Shown here: in pieces, positions 1 to 8,761 of the stretch
Position numbering within the stretch: the stretch's first letter is position 1
Layout: the number at the start of each line of letters is the position of its first letter
Assembly: GCA_001784555.1 (NCBI GenBank)
Contig: MFRM01000007.1
Coordinates: 90,486 to 137,156, forward strand
Length of the DNA stretch: 46,671 nt
Source of the DNA: Candidatus Melainabacteria bacterium RIFCSPHIGHO2_02_FULL_34_12
GTDB taxonomy: Bacteria > Cyanobacteriota > Vampirovibrionia > 2-02-FULL-35-15
Reading direction: 5' to 3'
The notes under the pieces: model-generated
What the model was told of the DNA's origin: nothing
What the model saw: only the letters and a program-made list of their open reading frames with translations
Database searches by the model: none
Program-made: the position numbers and the translations under genes

Positions 1-331
1 TTGATTTTATTTTATGAGCGAAATGATTTCCACATGATCCAAAAACAGTAATTTTAGAATTTAAAGTGGCTGCTGCAGAATTATCGCCGACATTACCATT
101 TATAATTAGTTTTAGATTTTGTATTGTATTAGCGAAATCATTGTTTACACTGTCTAATATTTCAATTTTAATATTTAAACTTAAATTACAAAGAAGCTCA
201 TTTATATTTTTAGTATTTTTTAAAAGAATACTTTTAGCACTCTCGGATGCCAGTCTTTTTATTTCATTATTTATTTGACCAGCCGTTAAATTACTGCAGT
301 CCAATTGCTGTGCTGATTTTACTTCAGTCAT
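1..331 (-). CDS. GXGXG-domain protein (glutamate synthase domain 3-like), 3' end outside window
   Basis: The minus strand from the ATG at 331 reads openly to the window edge, giving 110 residues that begin MTEVKSAQQLDC. The pattern 'D-C-x-x-L-T-x-x-x-I-N-x-E-I' followed by strand-turn repeats such as NGNVGDNSAAA and GSCGNHFAHK is the style of the GXGXG right-handed beta-helix found in the C-terminal domain of glutamate synthase large subunit and in FwdC. In those families it is a structural domain that channels or couples active sites. The start lies 3 bases after the stop of the PHP gene, so the two are probably co-transcribed. The carboxy end is missing, so it cannot be told whether this is a stand-alone GXGXG subunit or part of a larger protein. 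Family call is fairly good; function is inferred. Confidence 0.6.
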   Translation of the reverse strand, partial: MTEVKSAQQLDCSNLTAGQINNEIKRLASESAKSILLKNTKNINELLCNLSLNIKIEILDSVNNDFANTIQNLKLIINGNVGDNSAAATLNSKITVFGSCGNHFAHKIKS

Positions 332-334
332 GAT

Positions 335-1105
335 TTATATGGGGAAAAGCTTCATTTTATGATTACCAAATACTGCAACCTGAGTAAAACCAAATTTCTT
401 AAGTACTTCATCTAATCTGTTATAAGAATGAGCAAGATCTTTTGCTGCATGTGCATCTGAAGCTGTGGTAATCGGAATATTCATATCTTTTATCATTTTT
501 ACAATTTCATCCTGAGGATAGAGCTCATTCACTGGTTTTCGCCAGCCAGCAGTACTCATCTCTATCGTAAGACCTTTTTCTTTAACTAATTTAAGAACAT
601 CCTTTACAAAAGATGAAATTTCTTTTTTTGGTCTATGTCCAAAGATTTTAATGAGATCAAGATGAGCAAGTCCATCTAAAAAGCCTTTATTTATAAGTGC
701 TTTCATGTTATCAAAATACTTAGCATATAAATCATCTATATCCCATTCACTGTATCTTTCCTTATGCTGAGGATGATCAAAAGGCCAATCATCAATAAAA
801 TGAACTGATCCCAACACAAAATCAAGCTTGTCATAGTTTTTTTCAATCCATTTATAATCATTTACTGAGGTTTCTGGATCATTGTCAATTTCTATGCCAA
901 TTTTAAACCGAACATCTTTTGTCCTGTCACGAAATTTAAAAAATTCATTCAGATTAATTCCCGGATGATATCGTCCATGATCAGTAAGTGCCACATCTTT
1001 TAAATTTGTTTTACGTGCATATTCAGCCCATGGCTCAAGCACATCCTGTGTATATGGAAGATCTCTGTGTCCTTGAGGATGATTGTGGTAATCACTGAAA
1101 AGCAT
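335..1105 (-). CDS. PHP-domain phosphoesterase, histidinol-phosphatase-like
   Basis: 256 residues, the usual length of the HisK/HisJ-type histidinol-phosphatase PHP family. The metal-binding motifs appear in order: DYHNHP at residues 5-10, TDHGRYH near 42, GIEID near 70, GSVHF near 100, GLAHLD near 145 and DAHA near 217. Together they form the trinuclear metal site of PHP enzymes. If it is a true histidinol phosphatase it would hydrolyse histidinol phosphate in histidine synthesis, but no other his gene is visible, and PHP proteins also act on other phosphates. It is followed closely by the GXGXG gene on the same strand and preceded by two strong hairpins at 1157-1205. PHP family membership is secure; substrate is not. 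Confidence 0.8.
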   Translation of the reverse strand: MLFSDYHNHPQGHRDLPYTQDVLEPWAEYARKTNLKDVALTDHGRYHPGINLNEFFKFRDRTKDVRFKIGIEIDNDPETSVNDYKWIEKNYDKLDFVLGSVHFIDDWPFDHPQHKERYSEWDIDDLYAKYFDNMKALINKGFLDGLAHLDLIKIFGHRPKKEISSFVKDVLKLVKEKGLTIEMSTAGWRKPVNELYPQDEIVKMIKDMNIPITTASDAHAAKDLAHSYNRLDEVLKKFGFTQVAVFGNHKMKLFPI

Positions 1106-1156
1106 ATGGTTATTATAACTTAAATACTTATGGGTTAATTACTCAACCTTCATTCA

Positions 1157-1178
1157 CTGCAGGTCCTGTCGCCTGCAG
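1157..1178. repeat. Hairpin with 7-bp stem CTGCAGG/CCTGCAG
   Basis: Perfect 7-bp inverted repeat around an 8-base loop in the gap between the glycosyltransferase gene and the PHP gene. On the minus strand it contains GGCGACAGGACC, the same 12 bases that occur on the plus strand at 45069-45080 inside the structured element near the right end. It directly abuts a second palindrome. It may be a terminator-like or REP-like repeat; no T-run follows on either strand. Confidence 0.6.
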
Positions 1179-1205
1179 TAGTGGCTTGCCATGGCAAGCC
1201 ACTAC
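1178..1205. repeat. 28-bp perfect palindrome
   Basis: Two 14-bp arms (GTAGTGGCTTGCCA and its complement) with no loop, immediately after the hairpin at 1157-1178. As RNA it would form a very stable stem between the two minus-strand genes. It resembles intergenic REP/MITE-type palindromes more than an intrinsic terminator because there is no run of U after it. Confidence 0.65.
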
Positions 1206-1237
1206 ATTGTTACAACGAAATGATCACACTTCATTAA

Positions 1238-2911
1238 TTAATCTCTATTTGGATAATTTGTATAAAATACATACCTGTTGTCTGAGCCCCATAGATAAGA
1301 ATTATTCAGAGAAACTTCTTCCAGTAATTTTTTCTTAGTGACAAATGCAACTTTAAGAGGACTATTTAATCGGTTCTGCAAGGCAGTCAGAGAATCATAT
1401 TTTATAATTTGTCTTTTTGAATAAAAAGTTAAGCTGGGTTTGACTATCTGATAAGTAGCAATTTCAACATAACTTGGAAAACTTTTTGCAAACTTTCTAA
1501 GCATAAATTGTGAATGGCGATCAACTTTTGGCATTAAGAAACTAACTACGCTTAAATATAAAATAAAAAATGTAGAAATTATAATTAATAATGTCGTTTT
1601 TTCATCCCTGCGGCTGCTTGCCCAAGCCATTCCAACTCCTACGAGCATTAAAAATGAGAATGAAATAATTTGAAAATCCAACTTCAGACTTTTAACTTCT
1701 CTGGGTAAAAGCAATTCAAGATTAAAAACACAAAGAATCATTAAAACAATACAGGCAAGAAAAAATATTCCAAGACCTATGAGCAATCCCTTATTGTCAG
1801 TTTTATTTTTAAACATGTTGTCAAACCAAGCAGCTACAATTACACTAAGCGGTAAGAATAAAGGTAAGACATAAGTTAATAATTTGGTTTTACTGATACT
1901 GTAAAAAATAAATATAATGACAAACCACCATAGACAAAACCAAGGAATTTGCTCCTTTGGTGAATCAAGCAAACTTCTAAGTCCTTTATTAAGAACACTC
2001 TTAATTGCCTGAAATAAAAAAAATGTCCACGGAAGAAAGCCAATTAAAATAACAGGGATAAAGTAAAATATGGATCCTCTATGACCCGAGACTACAGATG
2101 TATACCTACTGAAATTATGCATTCCAAAAAATAATTTTGTAAATTCTCCGCCAGTAGCTGTATGTACTGCAATATACCAGGGAAGAACAAGTATCCAAAA
2201 AATAACAAAACCAATCCAAAACGAATAACTTTTATAAAAGTATTCTGATTTTCCAATCCAGCAAAAAAACGGAATCATTACAAGTCCTACTAAAATAACT
2301 GCAACAGGTCCCTTCGTAAGAACTGCCAGGGCAAGAAAAATAAATGCAAGAATATAAAAATAGCTAAGCTGAAGAATTTGAATTTTAAAAAACCTATGTG
2401 AGGCACTTAAAGCCTCATAGCCAAGGAAAAAACAAATAATTGAGCTGGAAATAAAAGTAGCAAGCGTCATATCGGTCACTGAAAATCTCGACAAAGCCAC
2501 AAATTCAAATGAAGACATTAAAATCAGCACTGATATTAAAGCAATCATTTCTCCATAAAATCTTTTTACAAAGTAAAACAAAAATCCCAGAGAAATAAAC
2601 GCCGAAAGCATAGAGGGAAATCTAGCGCTAAACTCATTAATTCCAAATATTTTCATAGATATAGCTTCTAACCAGTAAAAAAATATTGGCTTATCAAAAC
2701 GAACTACATAGTTAAAATAGGGTACTATCCAGTTTCCTGATTTAAGCATCTCTCTGCCAGCTTCAGCATATCGAGGTTCATCTACATCAATTAATCCCAC
2801 ACTGCCTAATCTAAAAAAATATAAAATTACATATAAAACAAAAATTACAAGCAATATTTTAAAAAAAGGAGAGTCTTCACTAAAAGTATTTTCTTTGTTT
2901 TTTAATTTCAT
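1238..2911 (-). CDS. ArnT/PMT-type membrane glycosyltransferase (GT39-like)
   Basis: About 557 residues. The first loop carries the hallmark DVDEPRYAEAGREML, with the acidic D-E pair typical of the GT-C fold PMT_2/ArnT family, followed by FDKPIFFYW. These enzymes use a polyprenyl-phosphate sugar donor and modify lipid, glycan or protein outside the membrane. Around eleven hydrophobic segments are visible, with a soluble tail of about 100 residues. The frame can be opened by TTG at 2929, but the ATG at 2911 is preferred: it lies just after the lepA stop (2916) and begins MKLKNKENTF, whereas the upstream start would overlap lepA. It is probably co-transcribed with lepA. The exact substrate cannot be read from the sequence. 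Confidence 0.75.
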   Translation of the reverse strand: MKLKNKENTFSEDSPFFKILLVIFVLYVILYFFRLGSVGLIDVDEPRYAEAGREMLKSGNWIVPYFNYVVRFDKPIFFYWLEAISMKIFGINEFSARFPSMLSAFISLGFLFYFVKRFYGEMIALISVLILMSSFEFVALSRFSVTDMTLATFISSSIICFFLGYEALSASHRFFKIQILQLSYFYILAFIFLALAVLTKGPVAVILVGLVMIPFFCWIGKSEYFYKSYSFWIGFVIFWILVLPWYIAVHTATGGEFTKLFFGMHNFSRYTSVVSGHRGSIFYFIPVILIGFLPWTFFLFQAIKSVLNKGLRSLLDSPKEQIPWFCLWWFVIIFIFYSISKTKLLTYVLPLFLPLSVIVAAWFDNMFKNKTDNKGLLIGLGIFFLACIVLMILCVFNLELLLPREVKSLKLDFQIISFSFLMLVGVGMAWASSRRDEKTTLLIIISTFFILYLSVVSFLMPKVDRHSQFMLRKFAKSFPSYVEIATYQIVKPSLTFYSKRQIIKYDSLTALQNRLNSPLKVAFVTKKKLLEEVSLNNSYLWGSDNRYVFYTNYPNRD

Positions 2912-2915
2912 ATTT

Positions 2916-4718
2916 CTATTCACTGTCAAGCTTCAGTACTGCCATAAAAGCTTCCTGAGGGATTTCTACTTTCCCTACAGTTTTCATTCTTTTTTTACCT
3001 TCTTTTTGCTTCTCAAGCAATTTCTTTTTTCTAGTGATATCTCCACCATAACATTTGGCAAGCACATTTTTTCTAATTGCACTTACTGATTCACGAGCTA
3101 CAATTTTTCCTCCAATTGCAGCCTGAATAGGCACCTCAAATAATTGTTTTGGAATTAATTCTTTTAATTTCTGAGCCAGCTGTCTTCCATAATAAAAAGA
3201 CTTATCATTATGGACTATTGTAGATAAAGCATCTACTTTTTCACCAGCTATAAGAATATCTAATTTAACCAGTTTTGACTCACGGTAACCAATTAAATCA
3301 TAGTCCATGCTTGCATATCCTTTTGATCTAGATTTTAGATTATCAAAAAAGTCAGTGATTATTTCAGCAAGAGGAATTTCATATGTTAACTGAACTCTTT
3401 TTGTATCAAGATATTTCATGTCTTTAAAAATTCCTCTTCTGCCCTGAGATAATTCCATTAGCTGTCCGACAAAATCATTTGGTACAAAAATATGAAGCAA
3501 AACATAAGGTTCTTCTATTTTCTCTCTGTGATTGGGATCCGGCAACAATGCCGGGTTATCAATTTCAGTTATTTTTCCAGAAGAATCAGTTACACGATAA
3601 ATAACACTCGGGGCAGTTGCAATTAATGAGAGTTTATATTCTCTTTCGAGTCTTTCTTGTGCTACTTCCATATGTAACAATCCTAAAAAACCACACCGAA
3701 AACCAAATCCAAGAGCACCTGAAGTTTCTGGGCTGTAACTTATAGAACTGTCATTTAATTTTAATTTTTCAAGAGCATCTTTTAAAGCCAGGTATTGATC
3801 TGCATCAGTCGGATATAAACCACAAAAAACCATAGGCATTGCAGGTCTGTAGCCAATCAATGGTTCAGTTGCCGGTCTTTGTGCATTTGTAAGTGTATCT
3901 CCAACGAGGGAACTTACATCCCTTATAAAGGCTGCTAGATAACCTACTTCACCAGATTTTAATTCATTCACTGATACTTGCTTAGGTGTCAAATAGCCAA
4001 CTTCAGAAACAATAAATTTTTGATTGTTTGCCATAAATAATATTTCATCATTTACTTTTACTGAGCCATCAACTATTCTTAAATAAACAATTATTCCCCG
4101 ATAGCTTTCAAAATAACTGTCAAAGACTAATCCTCTCAATGGCTTATTAACTGCAACTTTAGGAGGTGAGATATTTTTTACAACTGCTTCAAGCACCTGC
4201 TCCACATTCAGACCGGTTTTTGCACTGATAAAAACAGCCGATGAAGTATCAATGCCTATTGATTCTTCGATTTCTTTTTTAACTTTTTCAGGCTCTGCTC
4301 CAGGTAAATCAATTTTATTAATCACCGGAATAATTTCAAGATTATGTTCAAGTGCAAGATAAACATTTGCAAGTGTCTGTGCTTCCACTCCCTGACTAGC
4401 ATCTACCACCAGTAAAGCACCTTCGCAAGCTGCAAGACTTCGTGAGACTTCATAATTAAAATCCACATGCCCAGGTGTATCAATAATATTTAATATATAC
4501 TCTTCATTGTTTTTTGATTTATATTTCATTCTTACAGTTTGAAGCTTAATGGTAATACCTCTTTCACGTTCTATATCCATATTGTCCAGGATCTGTTCCT
4601 TCATTTCCCTTTTTGAAATGGTTCCGGTTAATTCCAAAAGACGGTCAGCCAGGGTAGATTTACCATGATCAATGTGTGCAATAATACAAAAGTTCCTTAT
4701 TTTTACAGAATTTTCCAT
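2916..4718 (-). CDS. lepA: Elongation factor 4 (LepA), translational GTPase
   Basis: 600 residues, the normal LepA length. The P-loop AHIDHGKST is at residues 14-22, DTPGHVDF (G3) near 79 and NKIDLPGA (G4) near 133. The LepA-specific C-terminal domain is present, ending with a Lys-rich stretch ([16 protein letters not shown]) and [12 protein letters not shown]. LepA binds ribosomes and back-translocates or remodels stalled elongation complexes and affects initiation. It is the first gene of a two-gene minus-strand unit with the glycosyltransferase downstream. A divergent plus-strand gene starts 50 bases away, so 4719-4767 must hold both promoters. Identification is secure. Confidence 0.97.
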   Translation of the reverse strand: MENSVKIRNFCIIAHIDHGKSTLADRLLELTGTISKREMKEQILDNMDIERERGITIKLQTVRMKYKSKNNEEYILNIIDTPGHVDFNYEVSRSLAACEGALLVVDASQGVEAQTLANVYLALEHNLEIIPVINKIDLPGAEPEKVKKEIEESIGIDTSSAVFISAKTGLNVEQVLEAVVKNISPPKVAVNKPLRGLVFDSYFESYRGIIVYLRIVDGSVKVNDEILFMANNQKFIVSEVGYLTPKQVSVNELKSGEVGYLAAFIRDVSSLVGDTLTNAQRPATEPLIGYRPAMPMVFCGLYPTDADQYLALKDALEKLKLNDSSISYSPETSGALGFGFRCGFLGLLHMEVAQERLEREYKLSLIATAPSVIYRVTDSSGKITEIDNPALLPDPNHREKIEEPYVLLHIFVPNDFVGQLMELSQGRRGIFKDMKYLDTKRVQLTYEIPLAEIITDFFDNLKSRSKGYASMDYDLIGYRESKLVKLDILIAGEKVDALSTIVHNDKSFYYGRQLAQKLKELIPKQLFEVPIQAAIGGKIVARESVSAIRKNVLAKCYGGDITRKKKLLEKQKEGKKRMKTVGKVEIPQEAFMAVLKLDSE

Positions 4719-4767
4719 GCTGTTTTATTATAAGATAGAAAACGTTTAATTGAACAAAAAGGAAAAA

Positions 4768-5163
4768 ATGATTATAGAGCTTGTCTCATTTGCCTTTAAA
4801 AACGGAGATTCACCAAATTGCAACTATCTAATTGATGTACGCTTTCTAAATAATCCATACTATGTCCAGGAATTAAAACCATTATGTGGACTTGATAAAG
4901 ACGTAATTGGTTTTTTCAAAGATAACAGAGATGCTCAACAATTTCTAAAAGAGCTGTACAAATGGATTACTTATATTATAGAGGCAAATAAAAAAGCAAA
5001 GAAAGAGAAAATAATTATTGCAATAGGTTGTACAGGCGGGCAGCACAGATCTCCTTATATAGCAGAGTGTCTTGGAAACCATATAGTCAAAAAAAAGCTG
5101 GTAAGCGAGCTTACTATTTACCATACTCTACTAAAGAAATATAATGTAGCAGTAACAACATGA
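4768..5163 (+). CDS. Stand-alone RapZ C-terminal-like domain protein
   Basis: 131 residues from the ATG at 4768, which has AAGGA about 6 bases upstream; an in-frame TTG at 4750 is less likely. It carries the hallmarks of the RapZ (YvcJ/YhbJ) C-terminal domain: DVRFLNNPYYVQELKPLCGLD and, near the end, IAIGCTGGQHRSPYIAE. In E. coli this domain binds GlcN6P and the small RNA GlmZ to deliver RNase E. The N-terminal P-loop kinase-like domain of full RapZ is absent, so this is a C-terminal-only form. Its stop codon overlaps the start of the YvcK-like gene (ATGA at 5160-5163), which means translational coupling. This mirrors the yvcJ-yvcK pairing of Firmicutes. Role in amino-sugar or cell-wall control is inferred. 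Confidence 0.8.
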   Translation: MIIELVSFAFKNGDSPNCNYLIDVRFLNNPYYVQELKPLCGLDKDVIGFFKDNRDAQQFLKELYKWITYIIEANKKAKKEKIIIAIGCTGGQHRSPYIAECLGNHIVKKKLVSELTIYHTLLKKYNVAVTT

Positions 5164-6503
5164 TTAACAAACCTGAAATTAATTTAAGAAGATATTTTTT
5201 ACCTGGTTTAAAAAAATGGATTTTTTTAGGATTTATCGGATTTTTATTTGGCATTCTTGGTGCTACATTATTTTTGGAATTAAGACCGGTAACCAGATTC
5301 AGAGATTTTACTTGGTTCCTCATGAAGGAAATTGCAAAAATAATGCCGACCTATGTCTCAGCAACCATTGCAATTATTTTTTGCATTAGTTTAATTGCCT
5401 ATGCCTTAATTAATGCAAACAGGGAAATAATGAGAGCAATGGCTCCTGAACTTGCAGACAGATCGGTACTGGATGCATTAGACAAAGTTCACTCCCTAAG
5501 CCGTGGAGTAAAAGTTGTTGCAATTGGAGGAGGTACTGGTTTAAGTACCCTGTTATCAGGTCTAAAACACTACACTACTAATATCACCGCTATAGTAACA
5601 GTTGCAGATGACGGAGGAAGTTCAGGAAGACTGCGAGAAGAGCTAGGGATTATTCCTCCAGGCGACATACGAAACTGCATAGCCGCACTTGCTGATGAAG
5701 ATAAAATTATAATTGATCTTTTTAAGTACAGGTTTAAAAGTGGTCATAACTTAGAAGGACATAGTTTTGGCAATTTATTTCTTACGGCTCTAAAAGAAGT
5801 AGTAGGAGATGATTTTATAAAAGCAGTTAAAGCTGCAAGCCTAATTTTAAGATGCAGGGGGACTGTTCTCCCTTCATCTCCTGAACCAATGAAAATAATT
5901 GCAGAACTTTCTGACGGAAGAATAATTGAAGGAGAATCAAAGATTCCAGAAGCAGATGGAAAGATACAAAGAATTTATTGTGAGCCTGAAAAACCTAAAG
6001 TTCAACCAGAAGCCATTGAAGCAATTGCTAATGCTGAACTCATAGTTTTTGGACCAGGGAGTCTTTATACATCAATTATTCCTAATTTACTGATACCAGA
6101 GATAATTAATGCAATTAAAAATTCAAGTGCACACAAAATTTACGTATGTAATATCATGACTCAACCAGGAGAAACTACCTCTTATTCAGTTAGCGATCAT
6201 ATTTCTGCATTGCTTAAACATTCAAACTGCCTTGACTTACTTGATGGGGTTATTGTAAATGACAGACATCCTGAAAAACTGCTTGAAAAATACAAAGAGA
6301 AAGGACAGGAACCAGTATATATTGACGCTGATATTGTACAAAAACTAGGAATAAGACTTGTAGCCAGAAATCTTATCAAAGAAGAAAATCTGGTCCGCCA
6401 TGACTCTCATTTACTTGCCAGAGCAGTATTAATGTGGCATAAAAGATGGCAGAAATACCCGGTAAAAAAGGCTAACGAGCAATCATTATCTTTAAGCTCT
6501 TAA
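5160..6503 (+). CDS. YvcK/CofD-like protein with N-terminal membrane anchor
   Basis: 447 residues. Two hydrophobic segments lie at about residues 18-42 and 64-88, followed by a linker and the CofD/YvcK Rossmann core with IGGGTGLSTLLSGL near 120, VTVADDGGSSGRLRE near 145 and PPGDIRNC near 165. YvcK (GlmR) proteins bind UDP-GlcNAc or NAD-type ligands and connect central carbon flow with peptidoglycan precursor synthesis; those of Firmicutes lack the membrane part. The start overlaps the RapZ-C gene by four bases. The membrane anchor suggests it acts at the inner membrane near the cell-wall machinery. The family is clear; the ligand and partners are inferred. Confidence 0.9.
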   Translation: MINKPEINLRRYFLPGLKKWIFLGFIGFLFGILGATLFLELRPVTRFRDFTWFLMKEIAKIMPTYVSATIAIIFCISLIAYALINANREIMRAMAPELADRSVLDALDKVHSLSRGVKVVAIGGGTGLSTLLSGLKHYTTNITAIVTVADDGGSSGRLREELGIIPPGDIRNCIAALADEDKIIIDLFKYRFKSGHNLEGHSFGNLFLTALKEVVGDDFIKAVKAASLILRCRGTVLPSSPEPMKIIAELSDGRIIEGESKIPEADGKIQRIYCEPEKPKVQPEAIEAIANAELIVFGPGSLYTSIIPNLLIPEIINAIKNSSAHKIYVCNIMTQPGETTSYSVSDHISALLKHSNCLDLLDGVIVNDRHPEKLLEKYKEKGQEPVYIDADIVQKLGIRLVARNLIKEENLVRHDSHLLARAVLMWHKRWQKYPVKKANEQSLSLSS

Positions 6504-6565
6504 TGTTTTTTCACTTTCATTCAAATAACTTATAATAAAAACAAGCACAAGGGTAAATTAATTAT

Positions 6566-7366
6566 ATGAATCAAAATTACTGGTTAGAGAGATTATTGTC
6601 TGATCCAAGAGACTTTATAGATAGTTTTTACAAACAGGGTAAATATTATCAAAAAATCAGGAACTTAGATAAAAATAATAAAAAAAGAAATAAACCCAGA
6701 ACATATTTTGTTTTTACCCTGGATGAAGAAGATGCAAAAAGAAATGCTACTTTTTCTACTTTTGAATTTGGAATTAAAGAACATATGATAACCAGGGGTT
6801 ATTTAAACAAATTAGCAAGCTTTTTGCCTATGAGTATGATAAAGGAAAGGCTTCATAAGCTTGCTGGTGTAGTCATAGAAGAAAATGTTTTTATTGCACC
6901 TGACGTTATCATAGATCCTGTACTTAGAGGATGGACTAGATTTCATAAAGGATGCTCTATCGGATGGGGAGCAAAATTTTTTAATCATCTCTTTGAAGAT
7001 AACGGAAGAATAGTTATCGGTTATATAGAAGTGGGAGAAGAAGCTTCACTTGGTGGTTTTGTTGCCGTAAGTCCCGGAGTAACTATAGGTAAAAAAGCTA
7101 ATATAGGAGCTGAAGTAAAGATTGCTCCTGGAGTTACTATAGGAGATCATGCAAAAATAGGAGCAGGTGCATTCATCATGCCTTTTTTAACTATAGGAGA
7201 AGAAGCAGAAGTAGCAATGGGCAGCGTAGTTATTGAAAGTGTGCCTCCTCGAACCAAGGTTCAGGGAAATCCGGCAAAAGTAGTGGATGAAAACATAAGA
7301 AATAGAAAACCAAAATTAGACCTTATAATAAATCCGAACATGGAAAAAGAAAATAAAATGATTTAA
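6566..7366 (+). CDS. Left-handed beta-helix (hexapeptide repeat) acyltransferase
   Basis: 266 residues. From about residue 105 to 245 there are many I-G-x-x-(A/V) hexapeptides (VGEEASLGG, IGKKANIGA, IGDHAKIGA, IGEEAEVAMG), then PPRTKVQGNPAKVV, the usual closing signature of LbetaH acetyl- or succinyltransferases such as serine O-acetyltransferase and sugar acetyltransferases. The N-terminal 100 residues are not recognised and the C-terminal 25 are charged. It lies 62 bases after the yvcK-like gene and converges on the secreted protein gene at 7378. The acceptor cannot be named: amino acid, sugar or tetrahydrodipicolinate are all possible. No strong ribosome binding site is visible before the ATG. 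Confidence 0.75.
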   Translation: MNQNYWLERLLSDPRDFIDSFYKQGKYYQKIRNLDKNNKKRNKPRTYFVFTLDEEDAKRNATFSTFEFGIKEHMITRGYLNKLASFLPMSMIKERLHKLAGVVIEENVFIAPDVIIDPVLRGWTRFHKGCSIGWGAKFFNHLFEDNGRIVIGYIEVGEEASLGGFVAVSPGVTIGKKANIGAEVKIAPGVTIGDHAKIGAGAFIMPFLTIGEEAEVAMGSVVIESVPPRTKVQGNPAKVVDENIRNRKPKLDLIINPNMEKENKMI

Positions 7367-7377
7367 CTTTTACCCTT

Positions 7378-8577
7378 TTACCCAATCGCTATAGTCCTGT
7401 TTGCTGCACCAATTTGATTTTCTACTACAGAAAGTTTTCCTGTATCAAGTGTCTCACTTGAAAGGATATTTGCTTTTTCACCATTTAATCCTATTAATCC
7501 CTCTCTGGCATTTGAAACTTCTTTATTTTGTAACTCTAATTTTCCTGTTATTCTTCGTTCGCTGCCAACTCCTTCTTGAGCTGCTGCCTGTGCAGCTTCA
7601 ATATCAGAGCCTACTGTTTGGCATACCTGCCCACAATTATCACCTTCAGGCGGCTCAATATAAACCACATCAATATCATCAACTACTTCCCCAGATTCTG
7701 TATCTACTACAACAATTCTGTCCGCACGGGACTCGCTGCTTACTTTTGCTCCTTCCTGACCACTAGTACTTACTCCAGATGAAGATACATTACTGAAATC
7801 ATCAACATTTCCATTTCCAACTCCAACTCCACCACCTGCATAAGCAACTTCAGAATTAGGATTAAGACAGCCTGATGACAGACAGCTGTATGCAATAGTG
7901 TTTAAAACTGAGGAGAGTTGCCTGGCTTCATCTGATTTTGGATCATATTTAGCTTTAATAAGTGCTTGTTTTACAGCATATGATGCTATATCAGCAATTG
8001 AACCGGATGCAAGTTGTTTTGCACTGGCAGTTTCTAGAACTCCAAGCAAATTGCCTAATGCAGCAATTGCAGCTCTTGGATTTGATACAGAAAAAGTTAA
8101 TGCAGCATATACCCGCATTAATTCTCTGGTCTCATTATCCGAGCCTAAAATTCTTTCAAGTGCTTTCTCGTACTGAGCTTGTTCTTCACTAAAAGTTTTT
8201 AAGAACTGTGCACGCGTTACATCTGATTTTTCTTCACCAAGTTGTATAAATTTATACCTGCCTGGGTTTGATTTATTTGCTTCAACGTATTCAGAGAGTC
8301 TTGCAGCATGTTCACCGTGTATATCGGGTATAAGTTTTTCAATTTGTTTATCGCCAAGAACAGGATTGAAATCAAAAGATCCGGCATGTGCCAGGCTATT
8401 ATTTTTAACCTCAGGAGATGATCCTTGATAACTTTCAAAACTATCAAAAACAGGTTCTCTCTCTTTAGGTTGAGGAGGTTTTTCTTTCTTTTTTGGCCCT
8501 GTAATTAAAAGATCATTCCCCGTTGATTTTGAGGAATCACCGGCCTGCGCTCCACTTATTGCAAAAAGAATAAACAT
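7378..8577 (-). CDS. Secreted or exported protein of unknown function
   Basis: 399 residues. It begins MFILFAISGAQAGDSS, a very short signal-peptide-like segment with an A-Q-A cleavage-type site; an in-frame TGA a few codons upstream rules out a longer start. A Pro/Lys-rich linker (KKKEKPPQPKERE) follows, then a helical region (about 85-225) and a Gly/Ser-rich section (about 245-285). Four cysteines form two close pairs: CLSSGC near 232 and CGQVC near 314, perhaps disulphides. No family is recognised. The 184-base gap upstream (8578-8761) would hold its promoter. It is monocistronic and convergent with the acyltransferase. Envelope or surface location is a guess from the leader and composition. 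Confidence 0.7.
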   Translation of the reverse strand: MFILFAISGAQAGDSSKSTGNDLLITGPKKKEKPPQPKEREPVFDSFESYQGSSPEVKNNSLAHAGSFDFNPVLGDKQIEKLIPDIHGEHAARLSEYVEANKSNPGRYKFIQLGEEKSDVTRAQFLKTFSEEQAQYEKALERILGSDNETRELMRVYAALTFSVSNPRAAIAALGNLLGVLETASAKQLASGSIADIASYAVKQALIKAKYDPKSDEARQLSSVLNTIAYSCLSSGCLNPNSEVAYAGGGVGVGNGNVDDFSNVSSSGVSTSGQEGAKVSSESRADRIVVVDTESGEVVDDIDVVYIEPPEGDNCGQVCQTVGSDIEAAQAAAQEGVGSERRITGKLELQNKEVSNAREGLIGLNGEKANILSSETLDTGKLSVVENQIGAANRTIAIG

Positions 8578-8761
8578 AATCTTATACTCAACTCAGCTTC
8601 TTCTAATTAGAAAAAGCTTTAGGTAAAATGATTTTGACAATTTCATCTTAAGAGCAAATTATATTCCTTTATATAATATATTAATTTGTGACGTGCTATA
8701 CATGTATTTTTAAAAGTTTTGAAGATTCTGGTTAAGAGCTCATTAAGATTTTACAGGAAAC

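Noticed and set aside
66-278. Plus-strand ORF of 70 codons at the left edge
   Set aside because: It runs opposite to the GXGXG reading frame, which has family motifs; the plus-strand frame has no motif and no ribosome site.
3536-3556. CCGGCAA...TGCCGG hairpin inside lepA
   Set aside because: It encodes the normal LepA residues around NPALLPDP and is therefore not an inserted repeat.
7401-8192. Several plus-strand frames across the exported protein gene
   Set aside because: They are shadows of the minus-strand frame, rich in Leu/Gln/His from reading its complement, and lack ribosome sites.
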